Shown here in pieces: positions 51,064 through 60,163 of a DNA stretch of 64,000 nt (the first letter of the stretch is position 1; every line of letters starts with the position of its first letter). Position numbers and translations under genes: made by a program. Source of the DNA: a virus. Below the pieces are notes generated by a model, which worked only from the letters and a program-made list of their open reading frames with translations, ran no database searches and was not told the origin of the DNA. The stretch lies in IMG/VR virus record IMGVR_UViG_3300026534_000035, positions 1 through 64,000 of that record; one strand, written 5' to 3'.

Positions 51064-51440
51064 TGCATTTGGATTCAGATATAGTTAAATTATTCAATGA
51101 AACAGGGGTTGAGGCATTAAAAGAGGTTATAGAAATGGGTAAAACTGAGTCATTTAGAAATTATATGATTCAGAATTTTAGGTGGTTTATGGGCAACTTT
51201 GTTCCTCATGGACAACGACATAGATGTGAAGCAGCGTGGTATAGATTTTATATTGATCATGGAAGGCTTATTAAACAAATAGATTATAATAAGATAATAA
51301 ATAAAACATTATCGGAAGAGGAAGTAATAAAACATCTTATGTCAGTAGCTGATGCTTATGAGGAGCAGTATGGGCTGGATGTACTAAATTCTAAAAAATC
51401 TAAGAAAATTAATAAGACCTTATTATTAAAAGGATTTTAA
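51063..51440 (+). CDS. Hypothetical helical protein (125 aa)
   Basis: The alpha-helical product has aromatic clusters (NFRWFMGNFVPHGQRHRCEAAWYRFYID) and a Lys-rich C terminus. It starts on the last base of the previous stop (TAATG), suggesting coupled translation. No family was recognised. It may be an assembly chaperone or connector protein. Confidence 0.45.
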   Translation: MHLDSDIVKLFNETGVEALKEVIEMGKTESFRNYMIQNFRWFMGNFVPHGQRHRCEAAWYRFYIDHGRLIKQIDYNKIINKTLSEEEVIKHLMSVADAYEEQYGLDVLNSKKSKKINKTLLLKGF

Positions 51441-51462
51441 ATAAGTATATAGGAGAAGAAAA

Positions 51463-51993
51463 GTGATTCGTGCTGATATAAATGAAGAGTTTCCAATATC
51501 TGTATCTTTGGTCGATGAGGTAGACGGGACTTTAGTTACTAATCAAGTTGTTAAGTATGATGTACGCACTATAAATGATACTTCACTTTCTCCTCCATTG
51601 ACTGGTGTTTTGTCTGAATCTTCAGTAGAGCCTGGTATTTATACTACTGATTTAGCAATAAGTTCTCCTGGAGAATATATTTTTTACGCTACTTGTTCTG
51701 GTTTTTTACCGAATACTGAAGAGATACTTATAAATGAAGAAAATGTTTATGAACTAATTAAACAAAACAGACATTATAATATTTCAGTAGAAGATGTTCC
51801 TAGAACAAATACAATTCCTACTGCTTCACAGGCAGTAAGACATGTTCCATTAGGTAAAACTGATTATATTATTACCACTATTAAATATGATAATATGTCA
51901 GATTGGTCTGGAAGCACTGTTTCTGGGACCACCTATGCTTGGTATAGAACAATAAATGAGGATGTTCCTTATAAGATGGGAGGCCCGTTCTAA
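51463..51993 (+). CDS. Beta-rich tail/appendage protein, GTG start
   Basis: The 176-aa product starts with GTG (GAGAAG ribosome site just upstream). It reads as an Ig-like beta domain, DINEEFPISVSLVDEVDGTLVTNQVVKYDVRTINDTSLSPPLTG, then GIYTTDLAISSPGEYIFYATCSGF. Such domains decorate tails and heads. The C-terminal 50 residues are unrelated (DYIITTIKYDNMSDWSGSTVSG). No function can be assigned. Confidence 0.55.
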   Translation: MIRADINEEFPISVSLVDEVDGTLVTNQVVKYDVRTINDTSLSPPLTGVLSESSVEPGIYTTDLAISSPGEYIFYATCSGFLPNTEEILINEENVYELIKQNRHYNISVEDVPRTNTIPTASQAVRHVPLGKTDYIITTIKYDNMSDWSGSTVSGTTYAWYRTINEDVPYKMGGPF

Positions 51994-52421
51994 TGGATGT
52001 AAGGTACCTAGGATGGGCGGGGTATCAATTAGCACCTTGTGCCGCTACTGCTAGTGGTATAGGTGGCTCTGGTTCTATTGAACTAGAAGAAGGATGGCAA
52101 CTAATAGCCATACCAATTCAATATGGATACTGGGATTCTTCCACTCATTCTCATGTTCATGACGGCATTACGCCAGCAAAATTTAAGAATTATGTTTTAG
52201 ATCAAATAACTGATGTTTATGGATCAGGTGTTGTTGAAGTAGCAAATACGTATTTGGGGGATAATCAGTTTTTTTGGTCCTATGTTGTAGGAAGTACACC
52301 AGAAAGCAGTCCAAATAATTTTAAATTAGTATATGCAGATGGTCCTAATTTAGAAATTACAGGTTTTTGGATTAAAATAATAGGTCCTAATAGTCCATAT
52401 ATAATTGTTTGGGGAGAATAA
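51993..52421 (+). CDS. Beta-rich structural protein
   Basis: The 142-aa product has EEGWQLIAIPIQYGYWDSSTHSHVHDGITPAKFKNYVLDQITDVYG, then a short loop and NFKLVYADGPNLEITGFWIKIIG. Its start overlaps the previous stop by one base. No family was recognised. Size, composition and place in the cluster suggest a small appendage or its chaperone. Confidence 0.5.
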   Translation: MDVRYLGWAGYQLAPCAATASGIGGSGSIELEEGWQLIAIPIQYGYWDSSTHSHVHDGITPAKFKNYVLDQITDVYGSGVVEVANTYLGDNQFFWSYVVGSTPESSPNNFKLVYADGPNLEITGFWIKIIGPNSPYIIVWGE

Positions 52422-52424
52422 TAG

Positions 52425-54200
52425 ATGGCGCTGAATATTACATTAGATGGTTTTGTTTATAAAGAAGATGGGACTATAAGTTCATCTAATGTGTCTTATC
52501 AAGCTTACTTTTACAAAGCCAACTCTGGTTCCTCTAATTCAAAGTGGAACAGTTCTCGTATTGTGGAAGCGACTGGTTATTATTCTATTAATTTGGGAGA
52601 TGGTGATTGGCTTACTCAAAATGGTTCTGCCGCCGCCGGCGATGTTATTATTTTGGTTTTTTGGTCGCCAGTATCTGCTGACAGAATGGACTCATGTGGT
52701 TTTTTAACTCAATGGTCTTGTTTTAGAGTAGTTTTGGATGGCTCAAGTACTTATACAACACAGGTTCAGATTAAATCAAACTATTGCCCCAATCTTAGTT
52801 GGTCATTACCAACTACGGGGTTGGTTAATCATAATATTACATTGGCGAATAATAGCACTGATCAGCATCAGTGGAATTTTATGGGAAATACTATGTACCA
52901 GAGAAATACTTGGTACACTACTCTCATGTCAGTGAACAAGGTGAACAATTCTGGTTACGATTGGGGAGATGGTAATTTCAATAGTAATTTACCAGGGACC
53001 ACAAACGGCACTCATAGTTGGTCTTCTAGTGGGGATTATGATGTACAAATAATTATTGAGGATGATTGTGATTGTACAGTAACAGGCACCGATACTATTA
53101 GGATTTTTAATAATCCCCCTGTGCCAGACATCGCTATGACACCGGCTGATCCAGATCCTAATGAGCCAGTAGCGTTCAGATACTCTGGAACAGACGTTGA
53201 TGATAGTATTAGTAATATAGCATGGGTGATAGAAGATAATGGTTCCTACGGTCATACAGACACTTTAGCAGATGTTGGGAGAGACACGACTGTTCCTCAC
53301 ACCGAAGGGCTGGGCACATCTTGGTGTGGAGAGTCTGCTTCTGCTGGTGCTTTTACTAATCCAGGTAGCCATAAAGTTTCAATTGTTATAAGTTGGTGGG
53401 ATGGATTTAATATTCAAACAATGAATTATGAGGAATATTTTAATCAGCGGGTTTTTAATGGCCCTACTGTAAGTTTTACTCAGATCCCAGCTCAGGCTAC
53501 TGTGGGTTCTGGGGTTGTGTTTGATAACTCTACTATTAATTATGATAGGGTGGGTTTAGGCTTACCTAATTGTACCGAATATGATTGGTTCTGGACCGAT
53601 GGTAGTATTACCAATAGTGAGTTGGATAAGCTTTATGATTTTGATTTTGAGAGGACTCCGACTTCTGTTGATTGTAATGTAAGGTTATGTGCTTCTTGGA
53701 GTGATGGTTGGCAGACTCATTACTCTTGTCACACTGAATCAGTGGTGTTTAAAACCACAGTGACAGTGTCAGAAGAGGACTGTTATTATAAACTTGGATT
53801 AATTGGAACATCTTCAGATGGAAGTGTTTCGGGCTATAGTTGGACTGTATCATCAGGAACCACTGAAACAGGTCCTTGGACCGAGGTCTGGAATAGTCCT
53901 ACTAATATGAGTCAAAACCCAAAAACAATTTGTTTTACTGCTATAGGTTGGTATAAAATAGATGGGTATATATATGGTGGTGGAACTACTTCCGATAGTG
54001 AAATAATTTACATTACTGAAGTATGCCCAGCCACAGTTTCGGGAACTGTTCCAGTGTGTGAACCTGAAATAACAAGTCACGAAATAGGCAATGTAACTAT
54101 TAAAGTGGATGAAGTTTTGAAACCTCATATGAGGGGTTCGTTTGACATGAAACCATGCGTAACTACTATTAATACTTTTCCTGGGCCTAAGAATTTATAA
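52425..54200 (+). CDS. Multi-domain PKD/Ig-like appendage protein
   Basis: The 591-aa product has at least three Ig/PKD-type domains: around 175-225 (YDWGDGNF...GTHSWSSSGDYDVQIIIEDDC), 230-330 (PVPDIAMTPADPDPNEPVAFRYSGTDVDDSISNIAWVIEDNG) and 345-430 (GPTVSFTQIPAQATVGSGVVFDNSTI). W-D/S-x-G turns and conserved Tyr/Cys support this fold. Such domains on phage virions may bind carbohydrate surfaces weakly. The last 55 residues (VGNVTIKVDEVLKPH) differ. It closes the fibre block. Confidence 0.65.
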   Translation: MALNITLDGFVYKEDGTISSSNVSYQAYFYKANSGSSNSKWNSSRIVEATGYYSINLGDGDWLTQNGSAAAGDVIILVFWSPVSADRMDSCGFLTQWSCFRVVLDGSSTYTTQVQIKSNYCPNLSWSLPTTGLVNHNITLANNSTDQHQWNFMGNTMYQRNTWYTTLMSVNKVNNSGYDWGDGNFNSNLPGTTNGTHSWSSSGDYDVQIIIEDDCDCTVTGTDTIRIFNNPPVPDIAMTPADPDPNEPVAFRYSGTDVDDSISNIAWVIEDNGSYGHTDTLADVGRDTTVPHTEGLGTSWCGESASAGAFTNPGSHKVSIVISWWDGFNIQTMNYEEYFNQRVFNGPTVSFTQIPAQATVGSGVVFDNSTINYDRVGLGLPNCTEYDWFWTDGSITNSELDKLYDFDFERTPTSVDCNVRLCASWSDGWQTHYSCHTESVVFKTTVTVSEEDCYYKLGLIGTSSDGSVSGYSWTVSSGTTETGPWTEVWNSPTNMSQNPKTICFTAIGWYKIDGYIYGGGTTSDSEIIYITEVCPATVSGTVPVCEPEITSHEIGNVTIKVDEVLKPHMRGSFDMKPCVTTINTFPGPKNL

Positions 54201-54213
54201 TGGAGGATACTAA

Positions 54214-55164
54214 ATGATTTCTTTAACTTTTACAGTAGATAATGTGGATACTGTTTTACAGATTTATGATCAAATAGAAGTTATAAAATACACAGGCACT
54301 GATGCGCAGCCCGAAACCCCTGTGGGCGATGTAATAGCTTTGACTGATTGGGTAGTTGTTAGTGGTACGGGTTCTAATGTACCTATTAGTTTATCTTCTG
54401 GTCAATCACAATATCAAGCGTATGATACATCAGGAACTGCTTCTAATTGGTATTCTTCTAGGTATAGCTCATCAACAGATAGTAGTGTTTATAGTGGTTG
54501 GACTGATCCTATTTTAGGTGAGGCTGGTGATTTATATTATAATCCTCTTTTTCCGGCGGAGATAGATTATGGAAGTACTGATCAAATGATCATAGATCGG
54601 ATTAGAGTATTAATAGGAGATCCTAAAGGATTGAACAGAGAAGTTGGGGAACCAGAAACTGCTTCTATAATGGACAATAATAAAACTTATTATTTAGAAG
54701 AAAAAGGCTGGCCAGTTTCTATAACTATGAATGGTAAACAATTTACCGATATAGGTAATCCTACTATAAATGGGTACAGGTATTTAACTTTTAAAGAAGA
54801 TATCTCTAAGCCAGTTACAATAAGTGGAGTAACATATGCAGTGGATGTATGGTATTATACTTTTAGAAATAGTGATAGACAAATTATGGCTGTTTATGAA
54901 AGCACTCCTCCGCCTGCAGGATTAACCACTTCAACAGCTACTACAGAGGTTTATATTTTAGCGGCCGCGGTGGATCTTGTAAGGTCTGAGTTGTTGCTAG
55001 ATGCTAATGAGGATGGGGCTTTGGTGGCTGATGAAGGAAGTAAATACAATCCCACGCCAGGGCTTGATGCTAGAAGACGACTTTTAAATGATTTAAATAA
55101 AAAACTATCAGATTTAATTCATTCTCTTAAAATGGGTGGGATAACTGGTGTTCTTATTGACTAA
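54214..55164 (+). CDS. Head-tail connector-like protein
   Basis: The 316-aa product has a beta-rich N-terminal half with fibre-like composition (DWVVVSGTGSNVPISLSSG) and a helical C-terminal half: TDQMIIDRIRVLIGDPKG, then TEVYILAAAVDLVRSELLLDANEDG and GLDARRRLLNDLNKKLSDLIHSLK. The helical half resembles connector/adaptor proteins that join portal and tail. An ATGGAGGA ribosome site is present. An appended N-terminal appendage-type domain would be unusual for a connector. Confidence 0.55.
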   Translation: MISLTFTVDNVDTVLQIYDQIEVIKYTGTDAQPETPVGDVIALTDWVVVSGTGSNVPISLSSGQSQYQAYDTSGTASNWYSSRYSSSTDSSVYSGWTDPILGEAGDLYYNPLFPAEIDYGSTDQMIIDRIRVLIGDPKGLNREVGEPETASIMDNNKTYYLEEKGWPVSITMNGKQFTDIGNPTINGYRYLTFKEDISKPVTISGVTYAVDVWYYTFRNSDRQIMAVYESTPPPAGLTTSTATTEVYILAAAVDLVRSELLLDANEDGALVADEGSKYNPTPGLDARRRLLNDLNKKLSDLIHSLKMGGITGVLID

Positions 55165-55181
55165 TACTTCCAGGAGTTGAG

Positions 55182-55781
55182 ATGAGACGAAAACGAATCA
55201 GTAAAAGAACTCGTGAAAAATTTAAGAAAACTATTAGAAATGTAATCGGTGATCTTAGTAGAGAAGTATTGGTATATTTAAAACCAAGGACTAGTGAATG
55301 TCCAAATTGTTATTATGACAAATTGACTAATTCATCTACTGGCAAATGTAAATGGAATCCTGTAGAGGCAAGGGATAAACAACAGGCTTGGATCGCAGCG
55401 GGCAACAAAACAACTAGATATAAGTTTTTTGTAAAGGGCCGATGTCCTGTATGTGGAGGCAAAGGTTACTTAGAGACTATTAGAAAAAAATGGGTTGATG
55501 CTTTAGTGATTTGGAATCCCGGATCAAGAATTGCTGGGAATGATGCTATGGCAACTCCTGCGGGCACAGAGGGAACTACTACTGTAGAATTAAAATTACA
55601 CCCTAGATATTATGATTTACTAAAAGAGTCTCAAAAAATAGTTGTTGATAATATAGAGTGTAATATGACAAGGCCTCCTCTTCTTAGAGGTCTGGGAAAT
55701 GAAGCAGTATTGATAATTACCGCTCATACGACTGGTAAGTTTGATAAAGATGTTGGAAAAGATATTAAGGAGTATAGATGA
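55182..55781 (+). CDS. Zinc-finger connector/tail-completion protein
   Basis: The 199-aa product has two Cys pairs, ECPNCYYDKLTNSSTGKC (about 42-59) and GRCPVCGGKGYLE (about 86-98), that likely bind zinc in a DnaJ-like treble-clef. A basic N terminus (RRKRISKRTREKFKKTIRNVIG) and a beta-rich C terminus (TTTVELKLHPRYYDLL) flank it. Proteins of this type occur between head connectors and tail tube in several phages. It overlaps the next gene by 4 nt. Confidence 0.5.
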   Translation: MRRKRISKRTREKFKKTIRNVIGDLSREVLVYLKPRTSECPNCYYDKLTNSSTGKCKWNPVEARDKQQAWIAAGNKTTRYKFFVKGRCPVCGGKGYLETIRKKWVDALVIWNPGSRIAGNDAMATPAGTEGTTTVELKLHPRYYDLLKESQKIVVDNIECNMTRPPLLRGLGNEAVLIITAHTTGKFDKDVGKDIKEYR

Positions 55782-56386
55782 TGGCTATTTTTAATGATGT
55801 TAATAAAGCCATTAAAGTAACTAAGAAAAAGTTAGCTACATTATTTAATTCATCTTTAACTGATGAAGTTAAAACTATGATAGAAGAAGCCTATGAAGAA
55901 AAACTATTTGGAGTAGTCCCAAAAGGTGATTTAGGACGACCAGAAGATTTCTATGACTTATTTGTGGAGAGATTAAACAATTTTGAATTTGTAAGACACG
56001 AAGCTGAGTCTTTACATTTTAATTGTCCTTCCATAGATACGTTTGATTTTAGTGGTGCTCTATCTTTTTTGAAGGTTATTTTAGAAGGAATTGTTGGTTT
56101 TTATTATATAATACCTTCAGAAACTTATAGGTTACTAGGGTATACTCCACCAGATTTTAGCACTGATATTTATTTGATTAATGAAAATGACCCACTAGTT
56201 AATGATATCACACAACGTCTGGGGAAGCAGTTTTTGAATGTGTACGCCTTTTCTAATAGTGGCCCAATAGATATTTTTAGTGAGGCAAAAGATTTTATTG
56301 ATACCTTTGCTCATAAAATTATTAAAAATTCGCTTGTAGAAATAACCAATAAAATAGAAAAAGATTACAGTGGGAGAGTTGTATAA
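55778..56386 (+). CDS. Neck/tail-completion hypothetical protein
   Basis: The 202-aa product is helical at the start (AIFNDVNKAIKVTKKKLATLF) and then has an alpha/beta region around 65-150 (SIDTFDFSGALSFLKVILEGIVGFYYIIPSETYRLLG). Its ATG overlaps the previous stop (ATGATGG), and it ends on the start of the next gene, so three genes form a coupled unit. No family was recognised. Confidence 0.5.
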   Translation: MMAIFNDVNKAIKVTKKKLATLFNSSLTDEVKTMIEEAYEEKLFGVVPKGDLGRPEDFYDLFVERLNNFEFVRHEAESLHFNCPSIDTFDFSGALSFLKVILEGIVGFYYIIPSETYRLLGYTPPDFSTDIYLINENDPLVNDITQRLGKQFLNVYAFSNSGPIDIFSEAKDFIDTFAHKIIKNSLVEITNKIEKDYSGRVV

Positions 56387-57330
56387 TGAGTTATGAAATG
56401 AAGAGTATAAGGAAAGAGGATCTTAGTGTATACCATTATCTAAAAGAAGTAGTTTTGTCTGATTTTGTAGAAATAGATGAAAATATCCCTTTGGTATATA
56501 GCGAAAAATTATCTAGTGTTAATAATGATGCGGATCCTTCTACGAATATCTTAGTTTATACAGCTGAAACTGTTACCCAGCCTAATCCAATTTCCAGAGG
56601 ACGTGGTTGGTTATATTTTGATACAGTGTCAGGAACTCAATCACAGTTGTGTGAGCCCTATATAGTTGTGTCAGGAACTCGTGCGGATGGTGTACCGGTA
56701 TTTGGGACCCCCGAACAATCCACTTCCGTGATTGTTTATGATTCTAATTTTAATATAATTGACAGCTCATTGTATATGATAGACTATGTTGATGGACGAA
56801 TAGTCACTGATGATGTTTCATTGGATTTAGCTTACGTTACATACAAATGGTATTATGTAAGTGTTGTGGAGGGCTGGGAACTACTTGATGTGGCTGATCC
56901 TCCAATAGTTGTTATAGATATTCAATCCACCGTTAAAATGGGCTATCAATTAGGTGCTGGAAAAAAGATTATAAGACGTGGTGATATTCATATTTTTGCC
57001 TCCAGTTCAGCAGAACTTAAAGATTTGTCAGAGACTATTTATGATGGGTTATATTTGAGAAGCTGTCCTTTGTATAATTTTTCTTTGGGCGATGTTTTAG
57101 ATTATGATGGAACTTTTTATGGGAGAAAAGAAGACCCTAATAAACTAACCTCCCTATTTGATAGAACCCATAGTAAAAAAATTATAGGTAATTTAGAGTT
57201 TAATAAAGTTGTGGCACGTAATGTTGGTTTACCACCAATATTAACACGAAATAGAGAAGAAATAATGAATGATTTAAATGCTTACAGAGCAAAAGTAAGT
57301 TTTGAATTGATATCTTATACACCTGCATAG
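56386..57330 (+). CDS. Tail terminator/completion-like protein
   Basis: The 314-aa product has a beta-rich core with VVIDIQSTVKMGYQLGAGKKIIRRGDIHIFASSSAELKDLSETIYDGLYL near residues 175-225. That stretch reads like the tail-terminator (gpU-like) alpha/beta fold common upstream of tail tube genes. Its N-terminal half (VYSEKLSSVNNDAD..., IVYDSNFNIIDSSLYMIDYVDGRIVTDD) is extra. Position just before the tail tube gene supports the call. Confidence 0.55.
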   Translation: MSYEMKSIRKEDLSVYHYLKEVVLSDFVEIDENIPLVYSEKLSSVNNDADPSTNILVYTAETVTQPNPISRGRGWLYFDTVSGTQSQLCEPYIVVSGTRADGVPVFGTPEQSTSVIVYDSNFNIIDSSLYMIDYVDGRIVTDDVSLDLAYVTYKWYYVSVVEGWELLDVADPPIVVIDIQSTVKMGYQLGAGKKIIRRGDIHIFASSSAELKDLSETIYDGLYLRSCPLYNFSLGDVLDYDGTFYGRKEDPNKLTSLFDRTHSKKIIGNLEFNKVVARNVGLPPILTRNREEIMNDLNAYRAKVSFELISYTPA

Positions 57331-57337
57331 GAAAAGG

Positions 57338-57430
57338 CCTTATCGTTTTTAGCTTGCCTCGGCTAATCTACGATAAACTAATGTATTGGTAAGATATCGA
57401 AAACCAACCTGATTACTTTTTCTGATAAGG
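57338..57430 (+). promoter_or_regulatory. Structured leader upstream of the tail tube gene
   Basis: CCTTATC (57338-57344) can pair either with GATAAGG (57424-57430), closing a three-way junction over TTAGC/GCTAA (57349-57366) and TTGGT/ACCAA (57386-57407), or with nearby CGATAA (57371-57376) through TTATCG. The two choices exclude each other. The 3' strand of the long pairing ends 7 nt before the AGGAGGAG ribosome site, so the structure could affect translation. No known RNA family was recognised. Confidence 0.45.
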
Positions 57431-57453
57431 ATAAAATAGGAGGAGTAAGTAAT

Positions 57454-59058
57454 ATGGCTAGAAATAGAATAATTTATGCGTCTCAGAGCGTGTGGTGTAA
57501 TGGTGAGGTCCTTTATAGAGTTCAATCTTTGGGATCAACCACTACGTTTACGTCAGAAGACATTTTTGAATTAGGTCATTTAGACATCGTAGATGTTGTA
57601 GATGATGTTCCTGCAGTGGCAGTTACATTAAATACAAATGACTTTGGTGATCTTCGGACGGCAGCTACTTTGGCACAATTACCCGCTGTAAAACGTGCTA
57701 TGAACGCCACTACTAATAGTACTAATGCTAATTTAAGAGTGGTGGACAGCGCCGGTATGGCTACAGGTACTTATTTACATGGTGTCTGTTTGGCTGACTT
57801 TGCAGTGGTATGTGGTAATTTGCCTGGTGTTACGTTGTGGGCGCCAGTTCAGGATGAGTGTTCTTTGGGCACTTTGGATCCTAACATTGACCAAACTCTG
57901 TTCTTAGACGAAGTTTATGTTAACAGTATAGAGCTAGGTTATACAACTGGAGCTAATGCAACTGAAAACTTTGGAGCTGAAACAGATAATAAAAAATGGT
58001 TTTTAAATGATGGTAGATTTATAACAATGGATGCCTTCGATGGAGCAACACTTGCTTCAGGAATTAGTGCAGGGTATATTACACTAAGTCTTCCAATCTC
58101 AGCTACCATTCCTACCTTGTCTGATGGCACTATTGGTTTTCTGCGTAAATCAGAAGATGGTGCTCCCGCAGTTACTTGGTATGATGTTTCTGCTAATGCA
58201 GTAAAGAATGTGGAAATAGTAGTTGGTGTGGCTGCTGCTACTGATACTTACGTATATCACAAAACAGCTACAGAGCACAGAGTGTATTTACCAACTGGCG
58301 CAGATGCTCCAGCAGCGGCAGACAGAATAGAGGTAATTTATTCCGCTGATGCTTATGGTACTTCTGCTACTGGTAAGTATTTTGAAATTTTGGATACTAC
58401 TAGTCGTCCTGACATGATTGGCGCAATTAGACAGGGCCAGGTGGAAGTTTACATTGTTTCTGATTCTGATACATCTTATAGAGGTGCTTGGAGATTGACT
58501 GGTTGTACAACTACGGCTGACCTAACTCGTACACCTTTGGCAGAATTAGGACATTTGGCACCATATGATAGACCACTAACAGTTCCTGTTCCGATTACAG
58601 TAACTGTAGACTCTACCATGGGTGACTTGGAGAATTGGGCTATGTTTGCAGATCAGCTGCCTGCTTATGATGCTAATACTCTGGATGATATTAGTCTTAC
58701 AGATTTAATGTCTTCAGATGATCTTAAGTTGGTCGTTATGGTTTATGCTCAAACCGACGAAGAAGCTGGTGGAACTGGTTCTAATAGAAAAATTGCTGCG
58801 AATAGTCCTTTGATTGGCCAGAATTATTGGGTAGATGGTGTTATGGGAACATACGCCGCCGCCGGCGAATCAGAACACCCATTGAAAACTATTATTGTTG
58901 AGCATCTAAAAATTACGGATGAGGGTAACACTTTAGATATGGGTGCTAATATGACACAGACTTTTGGTTTCAGGTCAACAAATGACTTGTATATGATTAA
59001 GGGTGGTGTGTCTATTACGAATATTACTAGTGGAAATAAAGTAAGACGTAACGGATAA
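57454..59058 (+). CDS. Major tail tube protein
   Basis: The 534-aa product shows an internal duplication: FELGHLDIVDVVDDVPAVAVTLNTNDFGD (residues 37-65) and AELGHLAPYDRPLTVPVPITVTVDSTMGDLENW (about 364-396) are two copies of a tube-like strand-loop unit. The C terminus (VEHLKITDEGNTLDMGANMTQTFGFRSTNDLYMI) ends on strands typical of tail tube proteins. At over 500 aa it is roughly twice the usual length, as expected for a fused pair. Position between completion protein and tape measure supports it. A strong AGGAGGAG ribosome site indicates high expression. Confidence 0.65.
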   Translation: MARNRIIYASQSVWCNGEVLYRVQSLGSTTTFTSEDIFELGHLDIVDVVDDVPAVAVTLNTNDFGDLRTAATLAQLPAVKRAMNATTNSTNANLRVVDSAGMATGTYLHGVCLADFAVVCGNLPGVTLWAPVQDECSLGTLDPNIDQTLFLDEVYVNSIELGYTTGANATENFGAETDNKKWFLNDGRFITMDAFDGATLASGISAGYITLSLPISATIPTLSDGTIGFLRKSEDGAPAVTWYDVSANAVKNVEIVVGVAAATDTYVYHKTATEHRVYLPTGADAPAAADRIEVIYSADAYGTSATGKYFEILDTTSRPDMIGAIRQGQVEVYIVSDSDTSYRGAWRLTGCTTTADLTRTPLAELGHLAPYDRPLTVPVPITVTVDSTMGDLENWAMFADQLPAYDANTLDDISLTDLMSSDDLKLVVMVYAQTDEEAGGTGSNRKIAANSPLIGQNYWVDGVMGTYAAAGESEHPLKTIIVEHLKITDEGNTLDMGANMTQTFGFRSTNDLYMIKGGVSITNITSGNKVRRNG

Positions 59059-59070
59059 TGTATCTATAGG

Positions 59071-59099
59071 AAAAAGAGTGGGCACTTTGTGTCCACTCT
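59071..59099. other. A-tract plus 11-bp hairpin after the tail tube gene (copy 4 of 4)
   Basis: AAAAA leads into AGAGTGGGCAC (59075-59085), which pairs with 59089-59099 (one G.U) around a 3-nt TTT loop. There is no T-run on the + strand. The layout matches the elements at 30351, 33474 and 40817, all after strongly expressed structural genes. Confidence 0.6.
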
Positions 59100-59124
59100 G
59101 ATCAAAAAAGGAGGAGTATAGGAT

Positions 59125-59382
59125 ATGTCTGGGAAAGATAAAAGTATGGACAAAATGAATAGGTTTGTTAAATCAGAAGTAACGGCTATGTTTGAACGTA
59201 TTCTTGATTATGCACAAATAGCAGTTCCAACTGAAGCTGTGTATAAAGCCCTAAGATCAAAAATTTTACGGGCGGGGAATGATTGTATAAGAAGAATACA
59301 AGCACATAATACAAAATTCTATGATGTAGAATACAAACCTGTTTCTGAGGATGTAATAAAAGTAGATAAAGTAACTAACTAG
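59125..59382 (+). CDS. Small helical tail-region protein (85 aa)
   Basis: This helical product (MNRFVKSEVTAMFERILDYAQIAVPTEAVYKALRSKIL) has a short beta end (DVEYKPVSEDVIKV). A strong AAGGAGGAG ribosome site is present. It sits between tail tube and chaperone-type genes. No family was recognised; it could be a minor tail or assembly protein. Confidence 0.55.
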   Translation: MSGKDKSMDKMNRFVKSEVTAMFERILDYAQIAVPTEAVYKALRSKILRAGNDCIRRIQAHNTKFYDVEYKPVSEDVIKVDKVTN

Positions 59383-59413
59383 AAGAGGAAATGGTATAGG
59401 AGGTGTATATAAA

Positions 59414-60163
59414 ATGGTAGAAGAAAAAACTGATGATAGACGTGTTTTTATAGGACCAGATGAAGTAACTGAGTATTTTATTGCTACTCCAAGCGCAGAA
59501 GATATTAGGGGAGCAGATTGGCAGTATAGTAAAGTTTATACTTCAAGCTTGGTAGCGGGAATAACTACAAGTGCCGAGATGATGGATATTTTGATGAGAC
59601 GGGGTATTATAGGCCCTGAGTTTGAGCAACGTTCACAAGAACTTACTGAAAATTTAAATAAAGCTATTTTGGAATTGGATGCTGCAAAGACTCCTGAAGA
59701 AAAACAAGCCTTGGCCATAGTAGTAGCCAATGCTAGAGAAGAATTATTCCAATGGAGTCAAAGACTTAATGGTCCTATGGCTAATACATGTGAACAATTG
59801 GCTGATGATGCACGTTTAGAGTATTTAACATCGTGTATGGTTCAAGATAAAGACGGAAAAAGAGTTTGGGATTCGTACGAAAGTTATTTAACTGAAAGAA
59901 ATCAGGGTTTGGCTAATAGAGCTAGATTTGAAGTAATGTTGTTCTTACAAGGATTAGATTCTGATTTTTTGGAGAACACACCAGAAGCAGTGGCGGTTAA
60001 AGAAGCAGAAAGACAATTACTAGCTGAATCTGAAAAAGCTATTAATTTAGCCAATGCCATGATGGAAGAAGAAGCTCAGAAAAAGTCTAAGCCCAGTTCT
60101 AATAAAAAGAAAACTACCAAGAAAAGTTCTTCTAAGAAAAAAACTACTAAAGCAAAGAAATAA
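59414..60163 (+). CDS. Tail assembly chaperone candidate 1
   Basis: The 249-aa helical protein (EFEQRSQELTENLNKAILELDAAKTPEEKQAL) has a basic, Lys/Ser-rich tail (KKSKPSSNKKKTTKKSSSKKKTTKAKK). Phages usually encode one or two helical chaperones between tail tube and tape measure genes; this gene and the next occupy that place. TAATG overlap joins it to the next gene, which lies in the -1 frame, but a stop at 60148-60150 limits where a programmed shift could act. Inferred from position. Confidence 0.5.
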   Translation: MVEEKTDDRRVFIGPDEVTEYFIATPSAEDIRGADWQYSKVYTSSLVAGITTSAEMMDILMRRGIIGPEFEQRSQELTENLNKAILELDAAKTPEEKQALAIVVANAREELFQWSQRLNGPMANTCEQLADDARLEYLTSCMVQDKDGKRVWDSYESYLTERNQGLANRARFEVMLFLQGLDSDFLENTPEAVAVKEAERQLLAESEKAINLANAMMEEEAQKKSKPSSNKKKTTKKSSSKKKTTKAKK

